64,000 bases of DNA from Watersipora subatra (GCF_963576615.1 NC_088709.1:15141264-15205263), one strand, 5' to 3'; positions 21,907 through 34,855 are shown, numbered from the stretch's first letter. The notes: generated from the sequence alone by a model not told the origin. Numbers and translations are program-made.

Positions 21907-23454
21907 CTAAGCAGGTAAAGAGAAAACGAAAATCTGATGAAATTTTATTCAAAACACATGCTTTGATTAAAATGTATGTATGCTAAATATACATCTAATT
22001 TAGAGATGCCCAAATTCTAAATTCACCAGCCGATTCAGATACCGATCCGATATACCGATTTTTATTGAAAATAAATCCGATTCAGATCTTTTGTGTTGCA
22101 TAAATAATTGTTCATTTTATTATGCAAATATAAATATAATGCAAATATATATAAATATTAATGTAAATTATTTGTTTGTATTTATGAAAAAAAATATATT
22201 CACACACATTTACATACCGTGCATGTAGTAGCAAAACAGACCATGTTTCTTGTAATTTGTAATTAATAAACGTCATTACTGTTAGTGGTACAGCTCTATC
22301 TGTGATAACGAAGTCTCTCTTCTATTGCTGATCAAACTGCTGCGTCTGCACAAGTTTAGAGCAAATCAATGTTTCTTTTAATTACCGTTAGTGATTTAAT
22401 TTTCTCAGTAAGAAGTCTATTTCTTCTATGTACTATCAATGTAGCCAGTCGTACTGAAGAGGGACTCACTTGCCACAGATGATGGAGGACAGGCTAAACG
22501 CCGACAAGCCACTGGGGTTACCACATTTTGTACAATACAAACGATACATACTATCGCCAGGATCAAGAGAGTGATAGATAACTTTATGAATCGACTGCTT
22601 AAATTACTTTCGTAATACTAGTACATGTAGATAGAAATATTACACTGCATTCTTGTTTCTCATCTTTGCTATGTTGTTCGTGATTAGCTGCAATAAATCC
22701 TATCGCCGTAATTCCGGATATACCACACTTTGTGATTACGTCCTGACTAAAGCAAAAATGTTTCTCAGCTGTGTTGATGTTGATCAGCCTATAGACATGA
22801 AATATATTGTGTGGCAGGCCCGGAACTCACTCGGTAAAAGTAAGGAACTTGCAGCTGATGATTTTTATCAGTGTAGCAGGCTGAAATACTGCTTTCTGCT
22901 AAATAGTTGATCTGTAAAAAGTATCTGAAGTTTCCGATTTTTTAAGAAAAGATCAGCCGATACCGATTCAGATACTTGACACCCATATCGGCACCGATAC
23001 CGATACAAAAGTCGGGGCAACTCTAATTGTAAGTACATGTATGTCTAAGATAGGTAATACTGTCAATAACAAGCCGGAGAAACTATCTCAAATTTAAACA
23101 TAAAAGACATTAATAGTTGCTCAAACTTTAATATTAAATCGGAGACAATTTCCATTACTAACAATCAAGTAGGATTCAGTCATCAGGAAGATAGATAAAA
23201 TCACAAATACAGGTGATGACAATGTAACTAATGCAAACAGCAGTGACTGGCTCTAATTTTTTAGATATGCAGGTCTTTATGGCACAGCTTAGCATGCATT
23301 AGCCAGATGGAATTTCTTGGTGCTACTATGCCTTATTAGCAAACCACTCCGCATTTCATTACTAACTATTTACATAGCTTTGACAACAAATATCTAGTTC
23401 AATATATAAGCGTGTGATGAAAGAAAGCTCACTGCGCCTCTTTTAATCACCTAC
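21907..23454 (-). other. SOCS intron
   Basis: An intron of 1548 bp is bounded on the minus strand by the donor GTAGGT and the acceptor TTAG. Most of its length is a hAT-like element (22001-23025). The rest is AT-rich with no feature I recognise. Confidence 0.85.
22001..23025. mobile_element. Non-autonomous hAT-like DNA transposon, copy 2
   Basis: This is a full-length relative of the element at 1662-2688, in the same orientation: ends TAGAGATGCCCAAATTCT and, in reverse complement, TAGAGTTGCCCCGACTTT, with the same CCGATACCGAT-rich termini and collinear interior. The flanking 8-mers (ATCTAATT and ATTGTAAG) do not match, so the target duplication is lost or one flank has changed. An 85-codon frame (22653-22910) is open here but broken in copy 1 and shows no transposase motif. 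Confidence 0.8.
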
Positions 23455-23682
23455 CCGCTGTGTCTCCTACAACGCTCTGAGAACGGCGGAGGTCGCTGCG
23501 CCTGCCCGTGCCAAGAGAGAGCTTGCTTTTGAGGTTGGCCCAAAACTGTGAGAATCGTGATGCACCATTCGCTTCTGAGGGAAGCTCAGGAAGCTTTCTA
23601 TTCGCTATCTCACAAGGTGAGAGCGTGTGAGAGCGCTGAAGCGATGTCATGACCCAGATATTAGTTGGAGGACCACATTCAG
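23455..23682 (-). CDS. SOCS6/SOCS7-like, upstream coding exon
   Basis: On the minus strand the acceptor ATATTTTTACAG precedes a frame that reads ECGPPTNIWVMTSLQRSHTL, then SPCEIANRKLPELPSEANGA, a SRFSQFWANLKSKLSLGTG segment and RRSQSVVGDTAG. It ends one base into a codon before GTAGGT. The join to 21906 restores codon phase. The exon codes for part of the poorly structured N-terminal region of a SOCS6/7-type protein, rich in S, R and P. The frame is open through the ATG at 23650 to the acceptor, so that methionine need not be the start. The 5' end of the gene is probably further right and was not found. Confidence 0.7.
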
Positions 23683-23954
23683 CTGTAAAAATATTTCATA
23701 GATCAAGAAGTTGAACCTTAACTGACACTAGTGAGGTGGTGAAACTGATCCGAAGAGATAGTGTAACTGAATGCATGCCATAGGGTGCATTGAGCGCCTT
23801 ATAAAGAAATGATTCAATATCTACAGACTGCCAAGCCTCTTCAGCTAATACGGTTACAGCTGGCCAAGGGTCGGCACGTAGCAACACCTCATCTATAGAC
23901 AAGTGAAGAATACACGGAGATGGTCTATGACTAGAAAGCAATCCTTCGAATATG

Positions 23955-24165
23955 AAGTACGTTGTCTGTAGAGGTTGTGCCTGTTTTTTAAGAGTAATGT
24001 CTCACAAACCATGGCCCTACGATCTTGGCTGAACGTGTCTGAGTCCTATGACAAGGGAACGTCGATACTAGAGCCATGCCCAGATACATTGAATGTAACT
24101 CCTGTAACCACTAGTGGCCTTTTCTGGGAAGCGAAACATGTTGCTTGTATGTCTGGCGTTCAATA
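23955..24165 (-). repeat. SINE family B, degraded copy (minus)
   Basis: It shares with the other family B copies (49696-49960 plus; 51205-51490 and 44837-45080 minus) the ordered phrases ATCTTGGCTGAACGTGTCTG, then ACTCCTGTAACCACTAGTGG and CCTTTTCTGGGA. The tRNA-like head is degraded. Confidence 0.5.
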
Positions 24166-27100
24166 CCACGGCTGCTCTCGAGGAGATTGTAAGCATTGCT
24201 ACGAATGCTACATAAGCAAGGAACCTGACAACTATTAAGTTAAAATAGGTAGAATTTCTCACATCGATTTATGCTGAATCACATAAGCTTGAAAACCCAA
24301 CAACTTCCTTCTACGAGTGTCAATACTTTTAGTAGAAATATTTTAATCCCGGTCAAGTAATAATTAATATGAAGAAAAATGAAAGATTTTTTTAAAACTT
24401 CACGAATTGCTAAAAACTCTATTGACAATAGGAATGGTACCACAATCCATCAGCCAGCAAGCACTTATGAGAAACAAATAAAAATACTCATACTACTCGC
24501 ACATGACATACAAAAGCGCATTGTGTTTGTCAATTCAAATGGCAAAATCATAACAATATATAAAATGTTGATTTTAGATTGTGTAATCAAAGCCCACATA
24601 GTTCAACGAACGAAATAGATATCTTAGCATGACGCATGAGAAGCAGAATCAAAAGTTGCTTAGCCTTAGGTCATGAGATTTAATAAAGGGAGCAAGTAGC
24701 AAACAACTTGTAGACCCCATCATGACTCGTGGTTTGCCTTAAGAAGGAAAATAGCTGGTGACCATACTGTGGCCTTATTCTACCACCTCTTACACGAGGA
24801 ACAGCCTATTTACACAACACAGAAACATGGAACTATTTCTGCTGACTCTATTTTACATTAAAATGGATTTTTACAATTTGCTTCCGAAGATGAAGACAGA
24901 GGCTGGTAGACATTATCTGGAGGAGCTGGAGCGTGCAAGGTGATTACAAGCAAGTGAGCAACAGACTATGCATACTCATACTCTAGCAGTTTCAGTAAGA
25001 ATGATTGAAGCTAGTCAACGTGTCAATAGTGATCGATAGCCAAATTTCCATAACTAAAAACATGTTTTTAGGGGATTAACAACAACAACAGCGACAACAA
25101 AACTACCTTACTCTCCACTGCCCACCCCAAACTGAATACTGAAAGATTCGATATTTCACAGCGAATCTCAACTTAGAAATCAACGTAGAAATCTGGAAAC
25201 TTTGAACTCTCTCATACAAGCGGATAGATTTTTAGAGAAAGAATGTGTTGAAATGGTTACCTTAAAATAGCAGCATTCTAAACAAACGCTTTTCACAAGC
25301 TATACTAGTGACAAGCATTAACTCTTTCTCAGCATCCTTCCAAGCATTGCATACGCAAAACAGCATCCTTTTAAGCATTGCACACGCAAAACAGCCATTT
25401 TATATACTCTTTGGAAACACACGTGCAATTATTTCTTTAAGAAATTAACAGAACTTGTAAAGGATGTTTTGGAAGCGTAAAACAAAGTGATTAATACTGT
25501 ATTTCACCAGAGACTATCTCACATCTACATGTATATTAATAAATCAAACTTTGTCATCATGTTTGTCTGTTAGTCTGTGTGAACGCTATGCATTTCTACA
25601 TCTTTGGATATGTTCAAACCTGTATGTATATGCTCCGTGTCTTCACCTAAAATGTATGGTTTCTAAACTCTGTCTGGTTCCTAAAAACCTGCTTCATAAA
25701 TGCCAATTTCCTTAAAAACTCAAGGAAACACCTTTGCAAGCATTAAGTATAATTGCCATCAATGATCGTCGATTGTTGTCATGAAGGAAGGTTTGCGATT
25801 TGTTTTCTAGAAACCAGCTTGTTTTCACACTTTTAGATTAACTTAATAACAAACAATCCTTCATCAGTTGTATAGCCAATTTTTAAATGTTAAAACAGTT
25901 GCCTGGCAATGTTGAAACAAAAACAAGACCTGGTTTTTAGTAACTTGAACACCTTACAAAACAGTTCAAGAAATCTGACCCGCTTCCTGAGTGCCCACAA
26001 CTTTATATAATTAATAAAAATTTGCTGCAATTTTATAAACGCAATAGAAATTAGGACTATATAAAACCATAAAAGTATTAATAACCAGTTGGTAGAACTA
26101 TTTACAACTAAATCAAGTCAGAGTAATACTAAGTTGTTTACCCTCAACTATTTTCTTCCAACCAAACATTTCTATATTCTCAGAAACTCAAAGTACATCC
26201 TGGTTTAGCATTATTTTATTTTATTGGTTTGACAGATTCATCTGGTTTTCTGAGTAATTTGAAAAATGTTAAATGAATAATCAGTTTAAAAGTTTACAAA
26301 ATTCTCTTCTATGTTATCATTGATATGGTGGCATGGATAACTTCATTCAGCATATTCTACCCGCTAGTAAGTTGTTCATATTCATCGTTAAACTAGTAAA
26401 TTTGGAATTATATTGCGCAAGAAGGTCGACAGCTGCTAAACTTAAGCCACGTTGTAGTCTCTATGAGCGGGAAACAAGAACTAACAAGGCTTTTGCAGCG
26501 AGGAAAATTAAAACTAAAATTATGAAATACCAATCAGCTGCGGCTTAAACTGCGTTATCTTAAAATTTTAATTTGCAATATTTGTATAGCAGTCCGGTAT
26601 AGTATTATTTGTGAAATGATTTTATTGACATAAATAAGAATGGCTGAGCTCATAGCCAATAAGCACTGTTACATCTTTATTCTTAAAAATACATTTACCA
26701 AAACATCCTACCAGACTATAATTGATAAGCTTGGTTTACTGCTTGATCGAAATTCATAATATTATAAGGCTAATAAATTCAATAAAATTAGTTATTAATA
26801 GGCCTACTTGTACAACAATTTTAACAATTATTATTATCATTATTGGATTTTCCCAGTAAGACCGCATTGAGCTACTGCATGAAAGAGTATGGAAACACAA
26901 TGTCTTACTAATTTAGAAATTGGGTTCCAAATGAGAACCTTGTTTAGATATATATATATATAAACCAATCTGTTTTATCAGTCTTTTTGACCTCGTACAC
27001 TCGTATATAGAATTAAGATCTTAAAAAGTATATATATATATGGTGAATAATATAATAATACTCGTCATAAGTTATTCTCTTTGACGAGTATTATAACTTA

Positions 27101-27307
27101 TGCTATCACACTAGAACGATGGTTCATTACCGTCAGGCGCACACCTAACAAACAGACTATGCCTTCCCGTTTTTTTCTCTCCCTCAGAGTCTTAATACCA
27201 GTATCTTCTCTTAGTTTTGTACAGTTTATCTGTCTTTTGATGTTGAAAATAAAGAGGAATGCTTTATTTTGTAGTTTGACCATTGGCAAGCCTATGAGAG
27301 TCTTTTA
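24166..27307. other. Gene-poor AT-rich stretch
   Basis: No exon, RNA gene or intact repeat was recognised. A doublet AGCATCCTT(C/T)(C/T)AAGCATTGCA occurs at about 25332 and 25367. The frame at 24758-24943 ends KMKTEAGRHYLEELERAR before a possible donor (GTGATT) but lacks a good acceptor or partner exon. The 5' end of the SOCS gene may lie here undetected. Confidence 0.35.
27055..27094. repeat. Perfect 13-bp hairpin
   Basis: ATAATACTCGTCA at 27055-27067 pairs perfectly with TGACGAGTATTAT at 27082-27094 across a 14-base loop. Confidence 0.85.
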
Positions 27308-27395
27308 ATTGTAAGTCTCCTAAAACAGCTCCAACAATATCACTTATAGGCCCAAAAAACAGCGTTTTCAACCAACTAAAGGTTTATAAGCAAAA
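27308..27395 (-). repeat. Repeat E, minus copy
   Basis: In reverse complement it reads TTTAGTTGGTTGAAAAC, GTTTTTT, CTATAA and then GATATTGTTGGAGCTGTTTT and GACTTAC. This matches 32725-32812 on the plus strand. Nature unknown. Confidence 0.6.
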
Positions 27396-27479
27396 CAGCT
27401 TCAAGATTAGTCGATAAGAGAGGGTGTAGGGAAAGTGTTTTAGAAGCAAGAAACCAGCTAGGTATAAAATCACAGGCGA

Positions 27480-27713
27480 AAAAGCCGCCGACTCTGTCTG
27501 CTCATTAGAATTCTTCAGAATGAAGAAAAACACCATTCCCTCTCTGAAGCATACGATGAAATCAACCAAGACAGAGAAAATATGACAATAACAACAAGAA
27601 GAGCCTCCAGGGGAGAACTTAACACTGTAACAACAAACAAAAATATCTACCACAATAGCTTTTTGCCTGGAACAATTCGAGACATCAGAGGGCACACAAC
27701 CAAAACTCAATAA
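27480..27713 (+). pseudogene. Relic of a LINE reverse-transcriptase ORF, C-terminal part
   Basis: In one plus frame the sequence reads AYDEINQDRENMTITTRRAS, then RGELNTVTTNKNIYHNSFLP and GTIRD, and stops at 27711. The block (T/S)TRR.(S/T)R....Y..SF.P.TIRDWN is the conserved C-terminal thumb-side end of many animal non-LTR retrotransposon polymerases; here W is replaced by I. Upstream the frame is broken, and only the last part is left. The overlapping 124-codon minus-strand frame is regarded as a shadow. Confidence 0.55.
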
Positions 27714-30700
27714 TCCTAAGCAGCAGTGTGCTGCTCTCCAAATTATACCCTGACTCAAAACAAACCCAATAAATAGAGGCTTCCCTTTAGATTTAAATTA
27801 AATCGCTAGGAAGTTCTACCTCGTCTGAGGTAAGAGTCTGAGATAAGTTTAACAAAATAAAATTTAGATTCGAAGATTTTTAGTAGGCTGTTCCAGGCCT
27901 GTTTCCTATATACTCTCAATTAATTATAATACATATAAACTAGATTTACCACTTCCGCCTACGGTTTTTTCAGTTTATCAATCAGTAAGCTTACTACCTA
28001 CTAGGTTTAATGTTTTTTACATCACAGATAAGACATGTTCTATTAATAGTAAGATAGTCACGTTTTCGGCTTTACACTCACAAAATTAATATTCCAATTG
28101 TTCCCATATCCCAAAAATGTGTTTGCTAACAATAGGTGCTGTAGATTGACTATATTAAATATATTAAACAAAAAAAGTACCAGCACTCCAACTGATTCAT
28201 TTAATAGTGTTAGAGCATGGTTGTCGTTCGAGAGTAAAATGTCACTGCAGAGTACATACCTTTAGAATTATGTGAAGTTGCTGTTTGTGTTAAATCTTGG
28301 ACACTAAAGCTATTCGAATAGAATCGAGTATGAGCTACGCTGTAACTGCTAAGCTAATGAAAAGACTAATCAGACAAATCTAAGAGCCATTTTCATAAAA
28401 AGTAACCACTAATATTAAGCTCGCTACTTCCGATCTGATTTTTAAACGTTGTCAATGAAGCGTACGGTAGGGTCTTTCAATATCGAGCCTATAAATTTTA
28501 AGTTGGTTAAGATCTTGGGCGTTTCCGTAAAATTAGCAGTTTTAGCAAAGATCTACATACGGTGAGAGGCGAGCTTTCTCAAGCTCTTCCCATCAAACTG
28601 GTGGATAAAACAAAAGCTCGGATAACTGAAAGGAAAATTAAAAATCAAGAGGTGTGTCTAACTTATTCATAATGCAATTTGAAACGTACATGTAGCTTAT
28701 GAAGCTATGAAGTACAATGCTAATTACCCTTACATTTTAACACGTGTATAACAACTTTAATTTGCGAGTATAAGAAAAAATATCGTTGAATCCAATAGCT
28801 GGACTGACAACTCTTAGTTACTTTAATCATGCTGCAAATCCTGAATGGTGGATACAGCAGCTATCCACTGCCTATTCAAGCTAGAATCATTCAGCTTTTT
28901 GCTAAAACGATTTAAGTTTATCAAATCATCCCAGACCCCAATTGAACGTAGATAACTCAAACTAGTGCAACCTGAGGCGGTATCTATAGTCCGTAAATCG
29001 ACTCCATATTTAACGTAAGCAAGTTTTTTAAAGCTGTTAGAAAAACTAGTGTCTGTTACATACCTCTAACACTAAAACTTTGAGTAGTACGTATTGCTAA
29101 CCAGTTGTATTAGCAATACGTCTTCAAGTAGTTGAGGTCTCCATATACACGTACAATGAGTAACATTTACAGAAATATAATTTTTAGTTATTTCCTTTAA
29201 GGTAATTGATCTGATTCAGCACGAACTAAGTTAGTTATCACGGCAGTGAAAGAGTTAGGCATCACAACCATTTGCAAGTTAACAAAAGGTTCTTATACAT
29301 TAATTTATAATATATGAGTACTATTCCTCTGCATTAATGCTACGATGTTATGGTAGTATAGTTCCCTTTCATAGTACTGAACATGCAAATAACAGATTTG
29401 GTAACAAACCGATTTTAACCAAAAAGAGCATTTGTTGCATCCTTACTTGTAAGCTGAGTTTACCCTATTAAAATATTTGCATAGCCTCATTGAGTGCGAT
29501 AATTGAATAATTGCCACTGTTTTGAAGTTGCTTAGCATTGCAGTAGTAATTGGAGCACTAGTTGGCGTGACCTGATTATATTCACATCTTTGAAGGATTT
29601 GTTTGCCCATTCAGTCTACATCGAACAACATGCAGGTCAAAGAGTGCCTGTAATATGCATGACTGATCACTACTCCAGAAAGCCTGTGTAGATCACATGG
29701 GCTTCTTAGGACTTTGATTTTCTTGCATGGCTCTAATGCATTATAGCTCGGAGAGAAGACTAAAATCTTAGCACATGTAAGAGGTGGCTGCATAGGCCTA
29801 TATTGGACATAGGCATATAATAGTGTTCGGCACATTATTTTAATGGCATCAGCCATGCTTCAAATGTTCTATATAGCTGTAGCATGATCAAGTTGATTGT
29901 AGTTGAGAGTTGTGACAGCTTGTTGATAAAGGAAGATAACTTCAGTCATTTAAATGGAACCTAAGAACAGACACTTTACATACGGTATATGTTTCTTTTT
30001 TACAACCTTTTAACAAACATTGCTTACAATTTTCTCGATTTTAGACCTTATAATGAAAAGGTATTAGCTATTAAAACCATTTGAGTAAAATACAACATTC
30101 AAGGTAATCTCATCGTTCAAAAGCTATAAATATTGTTTTTAACGCTCTGCGCAGTGGTTCTTGGCAATGTACTCAACTCTGCAAGCATGATATGATACTC
30201 ACAAAATATTTCCTAGTTAGCATTTAATGTTATATAAGCCTAGGTAACAGTAAATAAAATAAATTGTTTTATATTCACTGAAATCACCTCACCTAAGCCT
30301 TGAGATCAAACTAATTTGTGGAGTTTGACCAAGCATTGGTTGAAAAGTGCCGCCTAATAAAATGAAATTTATACATAAAACATACAAAATCTTCATTAAC
30401 TCATTAGTTGATATGGCATAGAACCAATAATATATCCTAAAACACTTTCTTTTGTTTTGCTATATTTATATGATTTTATGAACCTGCAAAGATAATTATT
30501 AGACTAAGCTTGTTGAGGAACAAAAATATTTCATCTCAGCGAGGCTATGTCAGTCAGCAATAATGCTGAATTTGTTCTCATCAATAGTTTCCTAGTGTAG
30601 TCTTGCTATTTTATCAAAGGTTGACTAACTAGGTCAAGGGTTGACTAACTAGGTGAAATAGTCTAACTTCTTGGTTCAATTGTGCCACCTACTACCGCTG

Positions 30701-31169
30701 CTTTTTGCGGCTATGGCCAGAATTAGTAATTCAAGTCGTAGTATTTATACTGACCCTTACATCTCTCTCCAACCTCAATGTCTTGCAGTCATGCTAGCTA
30801 AATACGAAGTAAAAGAATATGGTGGAAGTGGATTAGGTGAAATCATTTTTTTAATGAAGCAGAAGTGATTGCTGAGGTAGGTGCATATGGCAAGTCAAAT
30901 TATTACTATTGTTGCTAAGGCAGTGTGTAATCTCGATGTTATTTATCTTTGTTATGTAAAGAATTACATGGTTCAGCAAAAGTACTCTTCTTCTGTTAGG
31001 ATTCCACTACTAAATTGCAGCTTTTTCAGTAGCAGTATTACCCAAGGTTTAGTAAAGATGATGTAAGATTTGAGGATTATGTGGAGAGTGTAGAGGCTGT
31101 AGCAGTAAGCTTTAGCGGTGGGCTAAAGCTGTGCGACTGCTCTAGTAGATCCTGTTTCATGTCGTACAA
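27714..31169. other. Gene-poor AT-rich stretch
   Basis: No gene is supported. A perfect 12-bp hairpin is at 29089-29121. Frames at 29611-29856 (minus), 30671-30868 and 30881-31066 have no recognisable motifs or splice context. Confidence 0.35.
29089..29121. repeat. Perfect 12-bp hairpin
   Basis: ACGTATTGCTAA (29089-29100) pairs with TTAGCAATACGT (29110-29121) around a 9-base loop. Confidence 0.85.
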
Positions 31170-31450
31170 AGTTGTTTTTGTATGCTTGCAAAAGGAGCTA
31201 ACTCTCAGGAAGGTATAAGTTCCCTTGTTTTGAACAAAAGTCAAACTTAAGGGTATGAGTATGTACTGCGCAGAGTCGTTGCTAAAAATCTTAATTTAAA
31301 AGAAAAAGTTGTTTTTCTTGTTTGTCTCCAAGAGGAGCTAACTCCCAGAAAGATATAAGTTCCCTTGTGAAGTAAAAGTCAAACGTATGTCAAGTCAGAG
31401 TATGTACTGCACAGAGTGGTTGCTACATGTAGATATCTCAATTTAGAAGG
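31170..31450. repeat. Tandem duplication, two units of about 140 bp
   Basis: Two units begin AGTTGTTTTT at 31170 and 31307. They share AGGAGCTAACTC.CAG.AAG, ATAAGTTCCCTTGT and GAGTATGTACTGC.CAGAGT, and each ends in an AATTTA.AAG stretch. They differ by indels and substitutions, so the duplication is not recent. Confidence 0.85.
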
Positions 31451-33986
31451 ATCAGACTTTATGGTGTTGAAATAGGAATTCTTTCTGTAGAATACTGAAA
31501 GACAACTCCTATCTTAACTTCTTTTTAACCAAAATAAAAGGGTCTACAAGCTATCGATACATTTAGACCTATACACGCTGAATTCAATGAAAGTACCCAT
31601 GAATCTCATAAATATTCAGGATCCACGTGGGTATTGTAGAGTAGAAACAACTGGCATAGTGTTAGACTGTTGCAATGTTCATTTATACTAGAGCGCAATT
31701 TCGCAATTTTGTTTTCGTTACTATCATAACAATCTATCATGTTTATATTTGACAGAGAGACATGTAAAAAGTCTTTCCATTGCACTCGGAGGCCTGTCAT
31801 TATCCTATTATTGACATTAAGATGAACTCGGGAGATACACAAGCGCGAGATGACAGAGGTACAGAACACTTCACATACTTTTTTGTTTCGCTGTCTGTTC
31901 ATGCAGGTCACTATACTTGTTGTGCTTTTAAAACTAATTAAATTAACTAAAAAAATTAAAGAAACAAATACATGCGTGTAAATATTAATAATGCTGTTTG
32001 ATATTATATTATGAATGCGATTCAGAAGTGCATGTGGCAGGTGATTTGCTGCAGTGCGCAAACTATTTAGATTTTATTGCTGCCAGGTCATGTGATAGTG
32101 TTGCTGATTAAGATAAATTTTAAAAGATGAATTATCTCTCATGTTTGAGATTCACCTAACCATAAAAACTACTCCACAGAATTCCTAAGGTATGTAAGCG
32201 CAGTGACATTTTATTTTCAAATGACAGTCATGCTCTCACGTTGTTAAATGAACCAGTGAAGGTGCTCGCATTTTTTTATATATAATATAGTCAAGTCACA
32301 CCACCTATTGATATCAAACATATTTTTTGGATATGAGAACAATTGGGATATAAAGCTTGTAAATGTAAAGCTGAAAATGTGATCATATTAATATTAACAG
32401 AGAATATCCTATCTGTGATGTCACAGGCATTAAAAATTGTCGCAAGCCTGCTGCTTGACAAGCTAAATAAAGAGTGAGTAGTAGTGGTAAAGCTGGTTTG
32501 TGTGTATTATATTTTCACTGAGAGTAGATTGTGAAGGCCTGATACAGCTTATTGGATCACTCCAAATCTTTAGAATTTATCAATCAGAATTGTTAGGAAT
32601 AAAAAGTGAATATAAATATATATATAAATTATATAATTATATATATATTATATATATATATAATATAAATATAAATTTCACGTTATTAAACTGATTGACT
32701 AATTTCAAAATTATTTTACTTATATAAATTTAGTTGGTTGAAAACACGGTTTTTTAGCGTCTATAAATGAGTAATATTGTTGGAGCTGTTTTGAAAGACT
32801 TACGGTTGTCATTATTAGAAAATAAACATACAGGTAACGCTGATGCAAATCGTTTTAGCAAGTTCTTGTTGTGTTTTAAACCTGGTCCTATGGTAAGAGA
32901 AGAAGAGGTGCCTGGGCTGCTTGCCACTGCGTCACGCGTCACTCCTTACAGGGTGACCAGCCTCTTTATGAGATCGTAAGCCTACACCTGAACGATTTTG
33001 GAGAAGTCACTGGCCATCCATACCTTTATGATCATAGAGAATACCCTGGCTGTTGCTACATTAAGCTCAGTGTTGCCCTGCGAGCTTAGATTTCCAATCT
33101 GTTATTACTGATAAATTGGTTCGTTCGGCAACTGTTGCTGAGAGTTCCATCTTACCATTAGATCTAACATCAATTAGTTGCTGCGAGAATTGACCTGTTT
33201 ATTTAGTTAACAGCAATATAACGTAAATCAGATGAGGAAGTTGTATAGCCGGCAAACTAGATTAAAGTTGCTGTATTCTATTTCATAATTATCTGACTGC
33301 ATGTCTAGGTGACCTTTGAACTTGTTATGTAAGCTCTTGCTGTAGTGATAAGGTATGGTTGCTGAAAGCGTGTAACACCCAGTGGAAGGTAAACTTTTTA
33401 TGTTCTGGTATGTTGGTCTAAAAAAGTTAACGTCTTTTGCATTCTTAAGCATTGGGTTTTAATGAGGCAGAAAAGTGCTTGTTTTCTGCGTGGACATAGT
33501 TAGACCTCATATAGGTGTTTAGGAATGCCAGTCAGATTCAATGATAAAATACCTCATCTCGTCACTCATGAATTATTATAGCTTCATGTAGTGTAGTGGA
33601 TTATCATGAGTTGTGCTTCCTTTGGAAAACTTTAAAATCGTTTGGTAAAGGAACAAGTGTGTAACCATCTGAGCCAAGTGTAAGATATATAGAGCTGTAA
33701 TCCTAACACCCCTATTATGTGGGGCTACAACCTAGACATTGTACCAAATGCAAGTGAAGAGATTGTTTGCAAAATAAATCTTACCTGGAAAGATAGGGTC
33801 AAGAACACAAAAATCCTAAAATAGGCTGGCCTCCTATTCATGGCAGACCTTCCCTCATGGTGCACAGGATGGGTTATGAGCGATTACCAAAACAACTACC
33901 GGTATTATATTCACACTCTTCAAAGGAAAGAGGAATCAGGGCAGATCCTTACTGAGATACAGAGATGTACCTAAGCGTACATATTT
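31451..33986. other. Gene-poor stretch with simple repeats
   Basis: No gene is supported. A 151-codon minus-strand frame at 31606-32061 is the longest unexplained frame in the window after the SOCS exon, but it shows no domain, signal peptide or splice partner and is rich in residues expected from AT-rich DNA. An AT microsatellite lies at about 32617-32665, and repeat E (plus copy) at 32725-32812, running into an open frame 32767-32979. Confidence 0.35.
32725..32812 (+). repeat. Repeat E, plus copy
   Basis: This is the counterpart of 27308-27395. The shared block includes AATATTGTTGGAGCTGTTTT. The frame MSNIVGAVLKDLRLS starting at 32767 begins inside the repeat, which argues against it being a host gene start. 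Confidence 0.6.
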
Positions 33987-34108
33987 AAGAAAAAGATGAG
34001 AAAGAGCGAGAGGGACAAAAGAGGGGTGGAAAAAAGAGAAAAAAGAGGGAGAGAGGGAAAAAGAAAGAGGGAAAACAAGGGAAAGAGAGTGAGGGGAGAG
34101 AGAGAGGT
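33987..34108 (+). repeat. Polypurine tract
   Basis: About 120 bases are almost entirely A and G on the plus strand (AAAAGAGG, GAGAGAGGG, AAAGAAAGAGGG repeats), with only a few pyrimidine interruptions. Such tracts can adopt triplex structure under supercoiling. Confidence 0.9.
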
Positions 34109-34613
34109 ATAATGGACTGTAGAACAGAATTCATGCATATTGCATCTCAGCACTATCTACCACTTGCTTACACATGGTCTACCAAAAACAAGCATCCCAT
34201 TCAGTGTCAATAGATTCTACCTACATGTTCATGATGCTGCCGTGTTAGCAATCGTTGATATTATCATGTAGCACTCTTGCTGACTTTGATTTGTGCTTCC
34301 CTAATTTTTAGCAGATGTTTTTTATTACATTATGTAGTTAGAGGCCGCGTTCACCTTAAACGCTGCCAGGCTGGAGACAGACTACTAGGAATCTCTCCAT
34401 CGCTCCAAGGTACTATTTACAAGCTGTAACTGAATATACCAGCTCTGACTGTACATCGAGTGTATCTCATTTGTCTCTGTTACTAGCCTCTTCTACGCAT
34501 CTCCGTCTCTTTAACCAGCTGCTTCGATGTCTCATTAGTTTTGTGATACTAACATGACAAACAGACATGTTTGTCTTGTTAGTTTGAAAATTCCACACAG
34601 AATTTTCTGTAGG

Positions 34614-34855
34614 AATTTTAGCTGTTCACATTAAAACCTTTTGTTTACAAATATTTGTCTTTTGCTGTATCACAAATGCAAGACTGCATCTCAACGCATG
34701 CTCTGAATAAATTTTTGTGAAAATTTTAGCTGTTCATATTAAAACCTCTTGTATAAAAATATTTATCTTTTTATCTTTTTAATATTTATCACATATGCAA
34801 GATTGTATCTGTGATACAGCAAAAGATAAATATTCAACGCCTGCTCTGAATGTTA
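34614..34855. repeat. Diverged tandem duplication with internal inverted repeat
   Basis: Two units begin ATTTTAGCTGTTCA.ATTAAA and end CAACGC.TGCTCTGAAT. The first contains TTTTGCTGTATCACA and the second contains its near complement TGTGATACAGCAAAA, so the pair also forms an inverted repeat. Confidence 0.7.

Noticed and set aside
24758..24943. Possible exon ending KMKTEAGRHYLEELERAR
   Set aside because: Donor-like end but poor acceptor and no partner exon; left as chance.
27384..27758. 124-codon minus-strand frame
   Set aside because: Overlaps the opposite-strand LINE polymerase relic and shows no motif; treated as a shadow.
31606..32061. 151-codon minus-strand open frame
   Set aside because: Longest unexplained frame apart from the SOCS exon, but no domain, no signal peptide, no splice partner, and composition expected from AT-rich DNA.
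32767..32979. 70-codon frame MSNIVGAVLKDLRLS...
   Set aside because: Its start lies inside repeat E, which also occurs at 27308; not credible as a host gene start.
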